Part shown: one piece after another, positions 10,740 to 21,165 of the stretch
Numbering within the stretch: the stretch's first letter is position 1
Layout: the number at the start of each line of letters is the position of its first letter
NCBI GenBank assembly: GCA_028023455.1
Contig: JAQFVV010000027.1
Location: forward strand, 4,399,845 to 4,463,844
DNA length: 64,000 nucleotides
Reading direction: 5' to 3'
From: Epiperipatus broadwayi
Taxonomy: Eukaryota; Onychophora; Udeonychophora; Euonychophora; Peripatidae
Translations under genes and position numbers: made by a program
The notes under the pieces: model-generated
Told to the model about the DNA's origin: nothing
The model's input: the letters and a program-made list of their open reading frames with translations, nothing else
Database searches by the model: none

Positions 10740-11395
10740 ATATTACTTCCATGTTATACTATATTGGACTATTTCAATCATCTATTATTAAATGTTGAAT
10801 GTCTAGAAAATTTTAGACTTTTCTAATAAAAACAACTGCCTGTAATAATACTCAATTAGTCAACACAGATTAATAGATTACAATTCTCCACTTATCTTCT
10901 GACATTGCTGGCCGGACCAGTGACAATACTAGCAATACAGTCAAACTTAACCTTTAGATTTTTGAATATTGAATTTTAAGGCAACACTCTAACCAACTGA
11001 GCTATTCTGTCAAAGTAATAGTCAATAGAAATTTCATGTATGAGGGTTGGTTTAAATCCTCCTGATTCCTCCAATTTTTGTGGCCTTTGACAGAATAGCT
11101 CATCTAGTTAGAATCCTTGCCTTAAAATTTGACATTTAAGAATCTAAAGGTGTAAGTTCAATTCTTATGCTAGTATTTGTCATTGGTCAGGCCAGTAACA
11201 CCCGAAGAAAGGCAGAGAATAATACCACTTGAAAAATTGTGTAATCTACTACTAGCCTGTGTGTTTTGTGTGTTGTTACTAACAGTTGGTTGCATTTAAA
11301 AAGTTTAAATAAAGTTTAAATTTTTCTAGACATTCAACATTTAATAATAGATGATGGAAATAGTCCAACATATTATAACATTTAAAATACCATCA
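10740..11395. mobile_element. 0.65 kb foldback with two head-to-head tRNA-like units
   Basis: The left and right halves are diverged inverse copies. The outer ends share ATTGGACTATTTC, ATCATCTATTATTAAATG and GTCTAGAAAATTT (inverted at 11,325-11,375). The inner parts are tRNA-like. Reading minus from about 11,018, and plus from about 11,082, each contains a near-canonical A box (TAGCTCAGTTGGTTAGAGT on the left; AGCTCATCTAGTTAGAAT on the right), GCCTTAAAAT at the anticodon position, and a degraded B box (GTAAGTTCAATTC on the right). The halves meet at about 11,040-11,080. The structure may be a SINE pair fixed inside a foldback transposon. Confidence 0.7.
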
Positions 11396-12347
11396 TCACA
11401 AATCTTCAGTCAAAGAATATTACTTTCAATGAGTAATCTTATATTTAATAAGACATTTATAGAATATGACTTTTGGTCCAATATTCATATCCATCTTAAA
11501 TCAATACTTTTATCCTCTAAAAATTGTCTTATGAATGACTATTTTCATAATACTAATAACATCATCTTTTGACATTTTATATCAGCATAGGAAATTTTTT
11601 ATATAGTTATAGATCTCATAAGGCATTGCTCGTCCTAAATGGATAACACCCAAAAAGATAAATTTTACACCAATATTTAAGACAAAATATATTAAAATGG
11701 AAATTTTTTAAAAGAAAATTCAGATATAAGTTATTAATTAGTGTAATTTGAATTTAAGTGTGGCATATAGAGAGTCATAAAGACCACATGCATACACTAA
11801 ACCAAAGGTTACCTATTAATGTAAAAAGTCATATGCAATCATTGGACCACAACATGTCCAAGTTTGATATAAAGGCGTAGAAGCAGGCATTGGATCATAG
11901 GTTGCTCATGATTTGTGTGATAAATTCAAAACAAAATGGATGGTAGAGAAGTAGTACATTTCCCAAAATAATTACTTATTAGTTAATAAATTAGAAAAAT
12001 GCAATATTATTATAACAAACAGAAAAGAGCATAAAATTAAAATTTAGTAAACCCAATTTGTTATTTAACTTGGATTATATTGTCGTAAAACAATGATTCA
12101 GATTTCTATTTAGTGAAGTCGAATATTTATAATTTCCTTATTGTTTTAGAAATGTTTTGGATAGATTAAATGTCAAATTAAATCTTTTAAAAAAGTATAA
12201 GTATAAACATTCAAAACTATCTTTCTTTTGATGTAACCACTAATTTATCTTACTAATCAAAATTTTTTGTCCTGTTGACCAAATAGGGGATTGTATATAG
12301 GAATGACTAAAACTACGAAATTGATTAAAAAGATATATTTTAAGTTT
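11396..12347. other. AT-rich stretch without recognised content
   Basis: Nothing recognised except CCATCATCACAAATCTTCAG at 11,390, which recurs just after the palindrome at 12,438, so the two foldbacks appear to share a flanking segment. Confidence 0.45.
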
Positions 12348-12438
12348 TAGTTGTATTTTTATATTGGACTATTTCCATCATCTAATATGCGTATTGCATA
12401 TTAGATGATGGAAATAGTCCAATATAAAAATACAACTA
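12348..12438. repeat. Perfect 43-bp palindrome (hairpin MITE)
   Basis: Bases 12,348-12,390 and 12,396-12,438 are exact inverse copies separated by GTATT. The arm holds ATTGGACTATTTCCATCATC, the terminal word of the 10,740-11,395 foldback, so this is probably a minimal, end-to-end derivative of the same family. The absence of any mismatch suggests recent origin or gene conversion. The 800 bases that follow (to 13,257) are AT-rich with no recognised feature. Confidence 0.85.
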
Positions 12439-13257
12439 GGGACACCATCATCACAAACCTTCAGGAAAACACTGAATATTTTAAGTTTATTTAAAAGTTT
12501 TATACTTAAAAATTATTTTCAAATGTCCATCTCTTATCTCAAACTTTATTATATATTTACCTTTCCTCCCAGTATAAAAAATGTATAACATTCTCTCTCA
12601 TTATATTCGTGTTTTGCAAACAACCTTTGATTATCAGGTAAGTGGGAGGTATTTAATGCTTTGATCATCTTCCCAATGGAGATAGTCTGGTATTTTTCTG
12701 TTATCCATTCTTGTGACGTAAAAACTAGCTTTTGTCCACTTAAATCCTTAAAATGAATAAATCATGAAGTTCAGTATGATGTTGTATTGCTAAGTTTTGT
12801 TATTGATTATATTAATGCCATTTTAATGATAATAACAAAATTTACACTTTAAGTGTATATAATTAAAATGTTTATACTTTTAAATACAAACTAATGACTA
12901 TAAAAATAAAGTAATGCTTTATTTAATTACATAAATACATTAAAAAGTTAAAAAGTAAATTTTCTTCAGTTTTCTTGATATTTTGCAACTAAAATATAAG
13001 CATGTAGCATGCATGTTTACAAATATGTTTACAGTATTAAATGTATGCAAAGTCCATGTTTAGATATACTTTATATCCAAACATGAGTACTTCTGACTCT
13101 TATTTTAATCACATATCAAGAATGCTGTTAATTAATGCTAAAGATAATTTATTTTATACTTTTTAATATTTTTATTTTTTAAATTTATATAGTTCTAGAA
13201 ATTAGTTATGAAAAAAGTTTAGGTATAAATGGATGGAATAAAATAATATAGTGAAAA

Positions 13258-15012
13258 AAATGCAAGCAGGGTTTTTGATCAGATGGACATATAGGAGATA
13301 GTTTATTTGTACTTACACAACTTATGGATATGAGTAGGAATACAGATAGACAATTATATATGGTTTTTATAGATATAGAGAAGGTATATGATAGAGTAAA
13401 TAGAAATAGATTATCAGTAAGTTTAGAAAATTTGGGAATGGATGTAGCTTTAGCGGATATTATTAAGAAATTATATGAAAATAATTACTATACATATCAG
13501 TTAGGGAATATAGAATCAGTTAGTTAAAAATAGGGGTGAACTATGGCAAAGTTGCCCTATGTCACCTATTTTGTTTTTGTTGTATTTGAGAGAAATGGAG
13601 AGAGCAATAGAAACACTAAAAAAACGGATAGAAATACTATTAATAGGTGGCAAGGAAGTATATACATTGTTGGGTCTTTTATTTGCAGATGATGTCTTTT
13701 TGTGTGCAGAAAGAAGGGAAAATATGAAAGTTATGCTGAGGACATGCACAAAAGTGGGTGAAGAGATGGGATTAAATTTAGTGAAGAAAAATCAAATATA
13801 ATGATGATTAATACTGGGGAAAGAGAAGATAAAGAATTTTTATTGGGAGATATAAAGTTAAGTGTGGTGAATAGATATAACTATTTTGGACTCATCTTAA
13901 GTAATCAGACAAATAGCTTGGATGAATGGGAGGGAAAAAAGATAAATGAAGCTAAGAAAAACGAAATATGGATAAAGAAATTAACAGTATTCTCATATAA
14001 TAAGTATTATGTAGCTAGAATTGTATGGCAGAGAGTGGCAGTAGCAGGGTTAACATATGGTTATGATATGTTATGTGTTAGTAAAGGGATATTAGCTTAC
14101 TGATAAAAAGTACAAAGAGAAGTAGGAAAACATGCATTAGATGCAAATGTGTGGATGGCAAAGGAGAAAATTCAAGGAGAAATGAGATGTTTGAATTGTT
14201 ATATGAGAAATCCAAAAAACAAAATGAAAATGTTCAGTAGATTGCAGTTTATGAATAATAAAAGAATAGCCAAATAGTATTTAATTGGGCTATAAATAAA
14301 GGGAAGTCAACAAGATGGATGAGAAAGGTAATATGATATGCAGAAGATTTGGATAAAGAATTTATGTCAGTATACTTACACAAAAAATGGGATGATTGTG
14401 TTAGAAGAATTGTTGAGTGTTATAGTGTTAAGGAATGGGATAAAAGAATAGGAAGTTGGAGAGATGGAGAATTAGTATGGATAGTAAAAAGAGTTTAAAT
14501 ATACATAGAAGTAAGCAGATAATTGGGTATAAGTTAATTTATGATAATAGCATGGAAAGTAGTTTAGTGTTTAAGGCTTGAACAGGGTCATTAGCAACAA
14601 AGGAATATACACATAAATGGAAAAATATGGGTGATTTAGTCTGCAAGTTGTGTAAGGAAGAGATAGAAAATATTAGACATCTGTTAATTGAATGTAAATG
14701 CTTGAAAGCAGAAAGAGTACAAATAATGAAGTTGTGTGAGAATAAATATAAACAAAGTGATTATATAGAAAGTGCGTTATTGGTTTTTATTCTGGGTTTG
14801 GGAAAAGATAAGGGGAATTTAGATATAAAGCAATGAAGTTGACAAAGATTATGTTGTAGAAAATAAATGGAGCAGGATAGTGAAGAATATGGAAAAATTT
14901 AGAGTGGGAAATGGAAATGGAAGTTAAAGTGGCTAACAGGTTTCTCTGGACATAGTTACCAAGAGATTCCTGACTCTGTATAAGGAAAAGTCACAGTGCA
15001 TCACATCACATC
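13258..15012 (+). mobile_element. LINE (family 1), copy 1, 5'-truncated
   Basis: Carries the later part of a non-LTR ORF2. From 13,258 the reading is RT block QGF, SD, IGDSLFVLTQLM, then FIDIEKVYDRVNRNRL (first catalytic Asp), KKLYENNYYTYQLG, PILFLLYLREME, and LLFADDVFLCAE with the FADD box intact at about 13,682. Later come EFLLGDIKLSVVNRYNYFGL, the thumb/connection region (AKKNEIWIKKLTVFSYNKY), and at 14,630-14,700 a C-x2-C-x8-H-x4-C knuckle (CKLCKEEIENIRHLLIEC). A one-base loss near 13,769 and further stops near 13,527, 14,101 and 14,275 break it. The 3' end is CATCACATCACATC, as in copy 2. The 5' end is lost within the RT domain. Confidence 0.88.
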
Positions 15013-15840
15013 TCATATACAATTAAAAATTTAAATTTTTAGTAGCCAATAAAAAACAGAGGAAGTTAAGTAGAAACTTATAAAAAATTTATAAAAGTCA
15101 TAACAAACCTTTTTGTTTTTTATTTTTCTTTGCAGTATCAAGCATCTTGGAAGAAATAGTCCAATTTATCACTATACTTTGAAATCATGTTATAAGATAT
15201 TCAAGTAACAGCAGATGACATACTAAAATTATCAGATTCAAGGCTCTCACTAATGAAAACTCAGGATTTGTTTGATATTACCATCTGGTGTCTGTTTATA
15301 GACATGTTTTTAATATGTGGATTTAAAGAATAGAATAGATTGCTGTTCTTAATGTTATCTTCAAATATAAAGTGAATGATCATGAGATACATTGCTCATA
15401 ATATCAGTTGATGATGAACCATAAAATTCCAGATTATCCACTACTTTGGAGTGACACCCAAAGAACTTTTTTCTTGTTTAATTATTCTATGTTTATAATA
15501 TGACATAATTTTACTTTATCCATTCATAATTCTTCCAACAAGAATAATAAAACCTACAATATAAAACAATTTATGATATTAGAAAAAGTTATTTTTTGTA
15601 TTTAAAAGTTATTTTCAAAAACTAGAAAAGTTAAAATAATAATTAATCTTTTGACTTTGCGTAGTTCAGACATCAGTTATATAAACATGGAAAAAAAATT
15701 AGTTAATAAAATTAAACAAGATCTATAAAACAAAAAAATAAACATATGAAGACTGATTTATAGAATAAAATAAATGTAATGTGGAAATTAGTAACCAATC
15801 TTTAATTATTAAAGTTTTAAAGTTTATTACATGGTTCATA
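15013..15840. other. AT-rich stretch without recognised content
   Basis: Nothing recognised. GGAAGAAATAGTCCAAT near 15,150 recalls the palindrome family but is isolated. Confidence 0.45.
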
Positions 15841-16082
15841 TTTTTGTAGTGCGATTTTCAGTACATATTCTCATGCAATGTGTTAAAAAACATATAAAAA
15901 CCAGTTCCCACTTTGTGTGAGAGGGGTATAGCGAAAATTACACTTCAGAAATATGATTCATAATGGATAATTTCTAGTCTAATAAATGACTAATAAAAAT
16001 TATTACTCTACTTTCATTAAGTGATTTTTGTCAGTTGTGAGGGCAGCACATTTGACACATCAATTAAACTGTAGTAATTTGC

Positions 16083-16158
<76 letters not shown>

Positions 16159-16425
16159 TTGGACAATGATAAAAACAGGTGTAATAGATTGCAGTCTGGA
16201 CCAACTTATGAATTCTGGTTCAGCATGAAATATGCAACTTGGGGATCATAGATCTCTTTTATGTCTTTCGTCATATGTTTATGATTACATCCCTCCACAA
16301 TATGTTAAATGCAGATACAAACCAGTCCCTAACTTATGTGAGAGTGCTGTAGGAAAATTGTACTACAGAAATATGATTCATTATTGGATAATCTCTAGTC
16401 TAATGAATGACTAATAAAAATGAAT
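15840..16425 (+). repeat. Diverged direct duplication around a TA microsatellite
   Basis: Two direct copies, 15,868-16,005 and 16,290-16,423, share words such as CAATATGTTAAA, ACCAGTCCC, TGTGAGAG, ACAGAAATATGATTCAT, TAGTCTAAT and GAATGACTAATAAAAAT. Between them lie a long TA repeat (16,087-16,148) and F1-like words (GGTTCAGCATGAAATATGC). It may be two SINE-like units or a local duplication. Confidence 0.6.
16087..16158. repeat. TA microsatellite with short CA end
   Basis: About 60 bases of uninterrupted TA followed by five CA units. The plus-strand frame at 16,028-16,228 with a run of IYIY is simply this repeat translated. Confidence 0.95.
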
Positions 16426-17021
16426 TTATTTTTATTACATGATGTTTCCAAAAGAAGAAATGGATTATGACTTGGTCCTTCTCCAATCTACCTATAGTCT
16501 CATCTCTGAATCAGTGCAATTATTCACCACAAGAATTTTAAGTTGCTGATGTGTCTGCTTCCTAAGTTTCAACATGAAATGTAGTTGGGTGATTCTTATC
16601 TTGACCCATGTTGGAACAATGCGCTAACATCACATTTTTTTAAAACTGTGATTCAAATTGTGTATGAATGTAAATTTGGGAATTGTAATAATATTGCCAA
16701 ATGATTTGCAAGATCTTATGATGGCAGGGATAGTGACTGAAGACAATTTATGAAGGTATGAAACACACATTTCATGTTACTACATAATGCATGTAATGAC
16801 TCATAGATGGCACTTTAAGCAACTTGTAGAGAGAACTGATCATCTTTTCATTGGAACATACTGTGTATATAGATGCTATTAATTGCCATTTCATTACATT
16901 TTCTGTCAGAAGCCTGATTTCAGTCTTCACCCTATACCAGTTTCTTCAACCTTTTCTATCTCTTGCTCTTTCTGATAAAAAAACAAAAGATATAAAGGCT
17001 TGAAAAAGAACATTAGAATTC
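16426..17021. other. Stretch without recognised content
   Basis: Slightly less AT-rich than average. No coding pattern or inverted repeat recognised. Confidence 0.4.
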
Positions 17022-17312
17022 AGGCCAAACTTTCCATACAATAGCGCCACTCAGTGCAAGCCAGAGTAATCAGTAAGTAGGTTTATGCATAAAATCCCTA
17101 TCTAGCATCTACTCATACAATATCCCCAGACTAGTTTCTCACTTGTGGCTTTCATCATTGAGTAGGCACTAGATAGAGATTTTATGCACAAACCTTCTTG
17201 CATCCATTGATTAATCTGGCTTGCACTGAATGGCACTACTATATGGAGAGTTTTACCTCTTTTATCAGCTTGAGAAAGCATAAGAAATGGTGACCATGTG
17301 ATGTTTAGTGGG
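17022..17312. mobile_element. SINE-C family foldback
   Basis: The left arm (17,022-17,160) is the reverse of the SINE-C body: GGCGCTAT, CAGTGCAAGCC, TTATGCATAAAATCCC, ATATCCCCAGACTAGTTTC. The right arm (17,160-17,258) is the same body forward: AGGCACTAGATAGAGATTTT, CTTGCATCCATTGATTA, GGCACTACTATATGGAGAG. After it comes the family tail CATAAGAAATGGTGACC and ATGTGATGTTTAGTGG. Two head-to-head copies thus make a palindrome. The family recurs near 19,545, 19,800, 42,935, 53,184 and 58,285. Confidence 0.75.
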
Positions 17313-17950
17313 TTTAACTTTAGAATTCATTGTTATTACTTTCTTTGGAATCATGAATTGATTTTTTTAGATCTTTTTCTTTATGCTAAAATATTTTTTC
17401 ACTACTCATATGTATTCTCAATCCAGTTCTTAATTTTTTCAGTAATCTTTATTTATTTATTATCAAACTTTCTATATTTTTAATTTCATCCTTTCAATTT
17501 ATTATTTTTAAAAATAATTTTTTAATAACACAAATATAGATAAGATAATGTAGAAATAGTGAAAACTTCCAGTGAGTTATATGTAAACTAATCAAGAAAT
17601 GTAAAACATAAAATGTGGGTCTTATTCTACATTTTACGTTGCTGACAGTTAGTCTACATATAGTTCGCTGGGTGTTTTCAGTTCCGCACTGTTTTTTTAT
17701 TTTTATTTATATACTATATTTCCAAATACTTTTATTTCCCTTGATTATACACATTCTTCTTTATTATATTACTTTCACAATAATTTATTTTTAATTCAAT
17801 AAATGGGAATAATCCACTGTACAGGAAAGATTGATAAAATTATAAATACAATACAGCTTAGCAGTGCTTTCAACTGAGCAGGTCATATTCATAACACAAA
17901 GTCAGATTTGTAAGTGAACAAACATATAAATTAGTATAATATGCAAATTT
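17313..17950. other. AT-rich stretch without recognised content
   Basis: T-rich plus strand with a short hydrophobic frame (17,298-17,483) explained by composition. Confidence 0.45.
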
Positions 17951-17956
17951 ATTAAT

Positions 17957-18240
17957 TTACATATACCATTTGCATGATAAAGCAACATATGAATCCTTTT
18001 TATTTATTACATGGATGTTGTTTGTGATAAACCATGCTTTTTTGTATTTTTTCTTTTGATCATTGCATTCAGCACAAACTATTTTGATTTTATGTGGATG
18101 GAAGTTATGATCTGAATCAATCTCATGCTTTAAGAATACCAACTATATGTTAGGGTCTGTTTTAGCATGCTTACATATATATAACATGCTGTGTTTAATT
18201 GAGTTAAGTTATTTTTCTTTTAAGATTTACATTTTTAATC
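17957..18240 (-). pseudogene. GIY-YIG domain relic of a Penelope-like retroelement
   Basis: Reading minus from about 18,180, one frame gives CKHAKTDPN, a stop, then HEIDSDHNF, KIKIVCAECNDQ, KKAWFITNN and INKKDS up to the stop near 17,957. The order H-x-x-D/H-x-D-x-N, I-V/L-x-x-E-x-N-D, K-x-AWFI, INK is the second half of the GIY-YIG nuclease domain that ends Penelope-like and related animal reverse transcriptases. Further upstream NLKRKIT and then QHVI may be the R-x-x-x-H block. A possible extension to 18,370 (VRNRLKQNYSEIM) is unrecognised. At least one stop and frame changes break it. The RT domain is not seen. Confidence 0.6.
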
Positions 18241-18597
18241 TTTTTTGGAACAGTAAAATTGGAATGATAATTATCAATTTCACTCATTACTAATTTTTTG
18301 AGAAACTCAAATTCAGTACATGTCATAATTTCAGAATAATTCTGTTTTAATCTATTTCTCACAGTATGAAGAAGTTAAAAGACAACATAATAAGATACCA
18401 AACAAAGAGATTAAAGAAACATCATGTGATATATAAAGATATCTTTGCATTTCATGCACTGAGTTGTATAGTCATTCCAAACCTCATTCGGAAAACCAAT
18501 AACATCCTTTAATGTCTCATATGCTTAGTCATGTACTTCTAGTAACAGTTGTCTTCATTGTAATCTAAAATCATCAATTGTAACGTTGAATAATCAG

Positions 18598-18668
18598 GGG
18601 ATACCAAATGGTATAATGCTAAAGCACAATCTAGAAATGGTATTTATAACATTGTACCATCTGGTATC
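18598..18668. repeat. Small hairpin
   Basis: GGATACCAAATGGTATAATG and its near inverse CATTGTACCATCTGGTATCC enclose about 30 bases. It could be a tiny MITE or a transcribed hairpin; nothing distinguishes these. The surrounding DNA to 19,540 has only a faint SINE-C fragment (AGCCAGAAACTAGT, 18,987-19,000). Confidence 0.6.
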
Positions 18669-19544
18669 CACCAATTACTTAAATTTTTAGTAAATGTTTC
18701 CAAAGTAGGGTAAAGAGTACTATTTTTGAATATAAGTAAATAAACTTATCAAACATCATATGTTTTTATTGGTATTAACTTTTCTAGCCAAAGGAAAGAG
18801 AACTGAGCTCATAAATATTAGATATACATAGCAATGCACATGAGTTACCCTAGGTTTGAAACATTAGGGGTTTTGAAATTTAATATTATTGGTTTGATTA
18901 GTATAGAGGAATAAAAGTTGGCTGCTACATATGTAAGTGCATTAGTTACAGCTTTAAATCCAAGTCTTCACTGTCAAAGGCAAAAGCCAGAAACTAGTAA
19001 GTCTGAGGCATACAGATTAAAATTTATAGCTCTATACTATCTGGTGACAATTGATTACTCAATCTCACAGTAGGTGGCGTGAGAGTAGAATGCAGATGCA
19101 TGCTCAGTTTTATTTTTTATTATCTTTATTTCTTTTTCCTTCTAAAATTGCATAGCTCCATTCACTTTTGCTAATGAACTAGTCTTAACTGCAATTGATA
19201 ACAAAAGTATTTATAAAGTTAATATTCATAATTAATATTAATGTAGCTTAAATAAAATTGATTAATTTAGATATCATTTACAACAATTATTTTGAGTGAT
19301 TTCTTAACAATAGTTTATTTTTGATATTTTATAAGAAACAATTACCAGTTAATTGTGTACTATTTTAAAATTCTTTAATAAATATAAATAGTATATTCTC
19401 TTGACGATTGCCAACTTTTTCCACAAAAGATTCTCATTTGCATCTGGCTATAATTTTGTTTATATAAACAGAATATTTAAAATGTTTATTTAAGACAATT
19501 TATAAAAAATGCTTTTAGAAGAAAATATAATGTACCATTAAACA

Positions 19545-19645
19545 ACACATGATCACCATTTCGTATGCTTACACAAGGTGTAGCTTCTATTTTAACAGCT
19601 TGGGTAAACATATGAAATAGTGATCATGTGATGTTTAGTGATTTA
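19545..19645. repeat. SINE-C tail palindrome
   Basis: CACATGATCACCATTTCG with TATGCTTACACAAG in the left half is the inverse of AAACATATGAAATAGTGATC and ATGTGATGTTTAGTG in the right. These are the tail words of SINE-C, so it is a palindrome made from the tail alone. Confidence 0.6.
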
Positions 19646-19794
19646 ATACCAATCCTTCCCAATGGGATGACTATGGTTATTAAAGAATCAAAGATACTGA
19701 AATATATGGATGCTGAACTCAATCTTGGATTGAAAACATTACTATGTTTTCACTTTGAACTCATAGATTTATAGTTATCTAAATAAATAAAATG

Positions 19795-20000
19795 TGACTG
19801 CTGGAGGCTTAGATCTTAAGATCTAGGTACAGTGCCCAAAGATCCATGGTTTTTTACTAATGAAAGCCACAAGCTAGAAACTAGTCTGGAGATATTGGAT
19901 GAATAGACACTAAATAGGGATTTTATGTACAAACCTTCTTGCATCCATTGATTATTCTATGTGGCACTACTGCATGAAGAGTTTTGCCTCTATTTTAAGA
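19795..20000 (+). repeat. SINE-C copy, forward
   Basis: Body words in order: CAGTGCCCAAAGATCCATGG, AGCCACAAGCTAGAAACTAG, ATATTGGATGAATAGACACT, GGGATTTTATGTACAAACC, CTTGCATCCATTGATTA, GGCACTACTGCATGAAGAG. It lacks the CATGTGATGTTTAGTG tail. Bases 20,001-20,423 contain nothing recognised. Confidence 0.7.
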
Positions 20001-20423
20001 TATAATGGACCTGATAAGGTTCATTTTTAACAGCTAATAATTAGAAATGCTTTTTTTAACTTTGAAATTCTATTCGTTTATTTGAGTCAAACTTTGCAGT
20101 TGATTTTTAACATATTTCTAGTGAATGACTGATTTTCAACTTTTCAACACATGTTAGATGCCAATACCATACAGTATGGCAAGACAATATTCCATGGTTG
20201 GCCTGCATAATAGTGTTGGAAAATCAAATTTTATACTGTGTTGATATCAGTTCATAAGTTCTCAGTGATTCACAAAAGATGGCAGTATGTGTCTTAAAAA
20301 TATGCTTTCATTGAATTTCATGATTAATTTACTAAAAAGCATTTACAGTTAATTAAAATAGAAAGAAAAAGAAACAAAGAATGAAATCTTGATTTTTCTT
20401 TATTGTTTACTTTAAGATAGATA

Positions 20424-20892
20424 TAATTAAAGGGGATTTGAACTCAGACTTTCAAGCTCCCTTTAGTCCTCCGTTGTCTTATACAACCAATACACATAAC
20501 CACACACATGCAAAAAAGGTAAATGTCCTACATATAAGAGATCAGATTGACTTATAATCAGCATGGGTATGATACAACAAAATTTGGCAAATAAGGGCTT
20601 TGAACATGTCATCATCAGATTTTCAATAAGGTGGCTGACTGAAAAATGGAGAAAGATTGAAACCTGTCCATTTAGAAGACATGCTATATTAATATAAACC
20701 AAGTACTGATTATATATATGTGTGTGTGTGTGTGATGATGTTCCGGACCAACTGATGAGTGCTGGTTCAGCACAAAATACATATTGGAGATCATTTAACC
20801 TTTTCACATTATGTGATCATGTGTATCAGATGTATAAGATAGTCTATGATTAAATAGGGCTTGAAAGTCTGGGTTTAAATACCCTCTAATTA
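20424..20892. mobile_element. F1 foldback element, long form
   Basis: The left arm starts AATTAAAGGGGATTTGAACT and continues CAGACTTTCAAGCTCCC, with ATACAACCAATACACATAAC. The right arm inverts it: ATCAGATGTATAAGATAG, GAAAGTCTGGGTTTAAATAC, CCTCTAATTA. The core has TATTAATATAAACCAAGTAC, a short TG run (20,717-20,733) and CCAACTGATGAGTGCTGG. Read on the plus strand, the right arm resembles the 3' half of a tRNA with a B box (GGGTTTAAATACC). No coding capacity. Confidence 0.7.
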
Positions 20893-21165
20893 CTTTATTG
20901 TTTAACTAAAACAGGCTTTTGAAAATGTTGCTTTTTCAAAAAGTATGACAATATTATGATCATAGTTTTCTTTATTAGAATTAAGGTCAAATTTATTAAT
21001 TCTCTCAATGGTAAGTCCGAGTTTTTTCATATTTTTCAGTAATTCACTCCCTAGTGAGAATTTTTGCAAGCTTTATATTGAAAAATGCATATTTTTCTAT
21101 ATACATTATAATACAACATTTTAGTTCAAAAAAAATTTCCTAGATGGCAACAAAATCGAAAATTT

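Noticed and set aside
11018-11165. True tRNA gene
   Set aside because: The A box is good, but the B box and acceptor stem are degraded and the unit is part of an inverted dimer.
16028-16228. 66-codon plus-strand frame
   Set aside because: Mostly TA repeat translated as IYIY.
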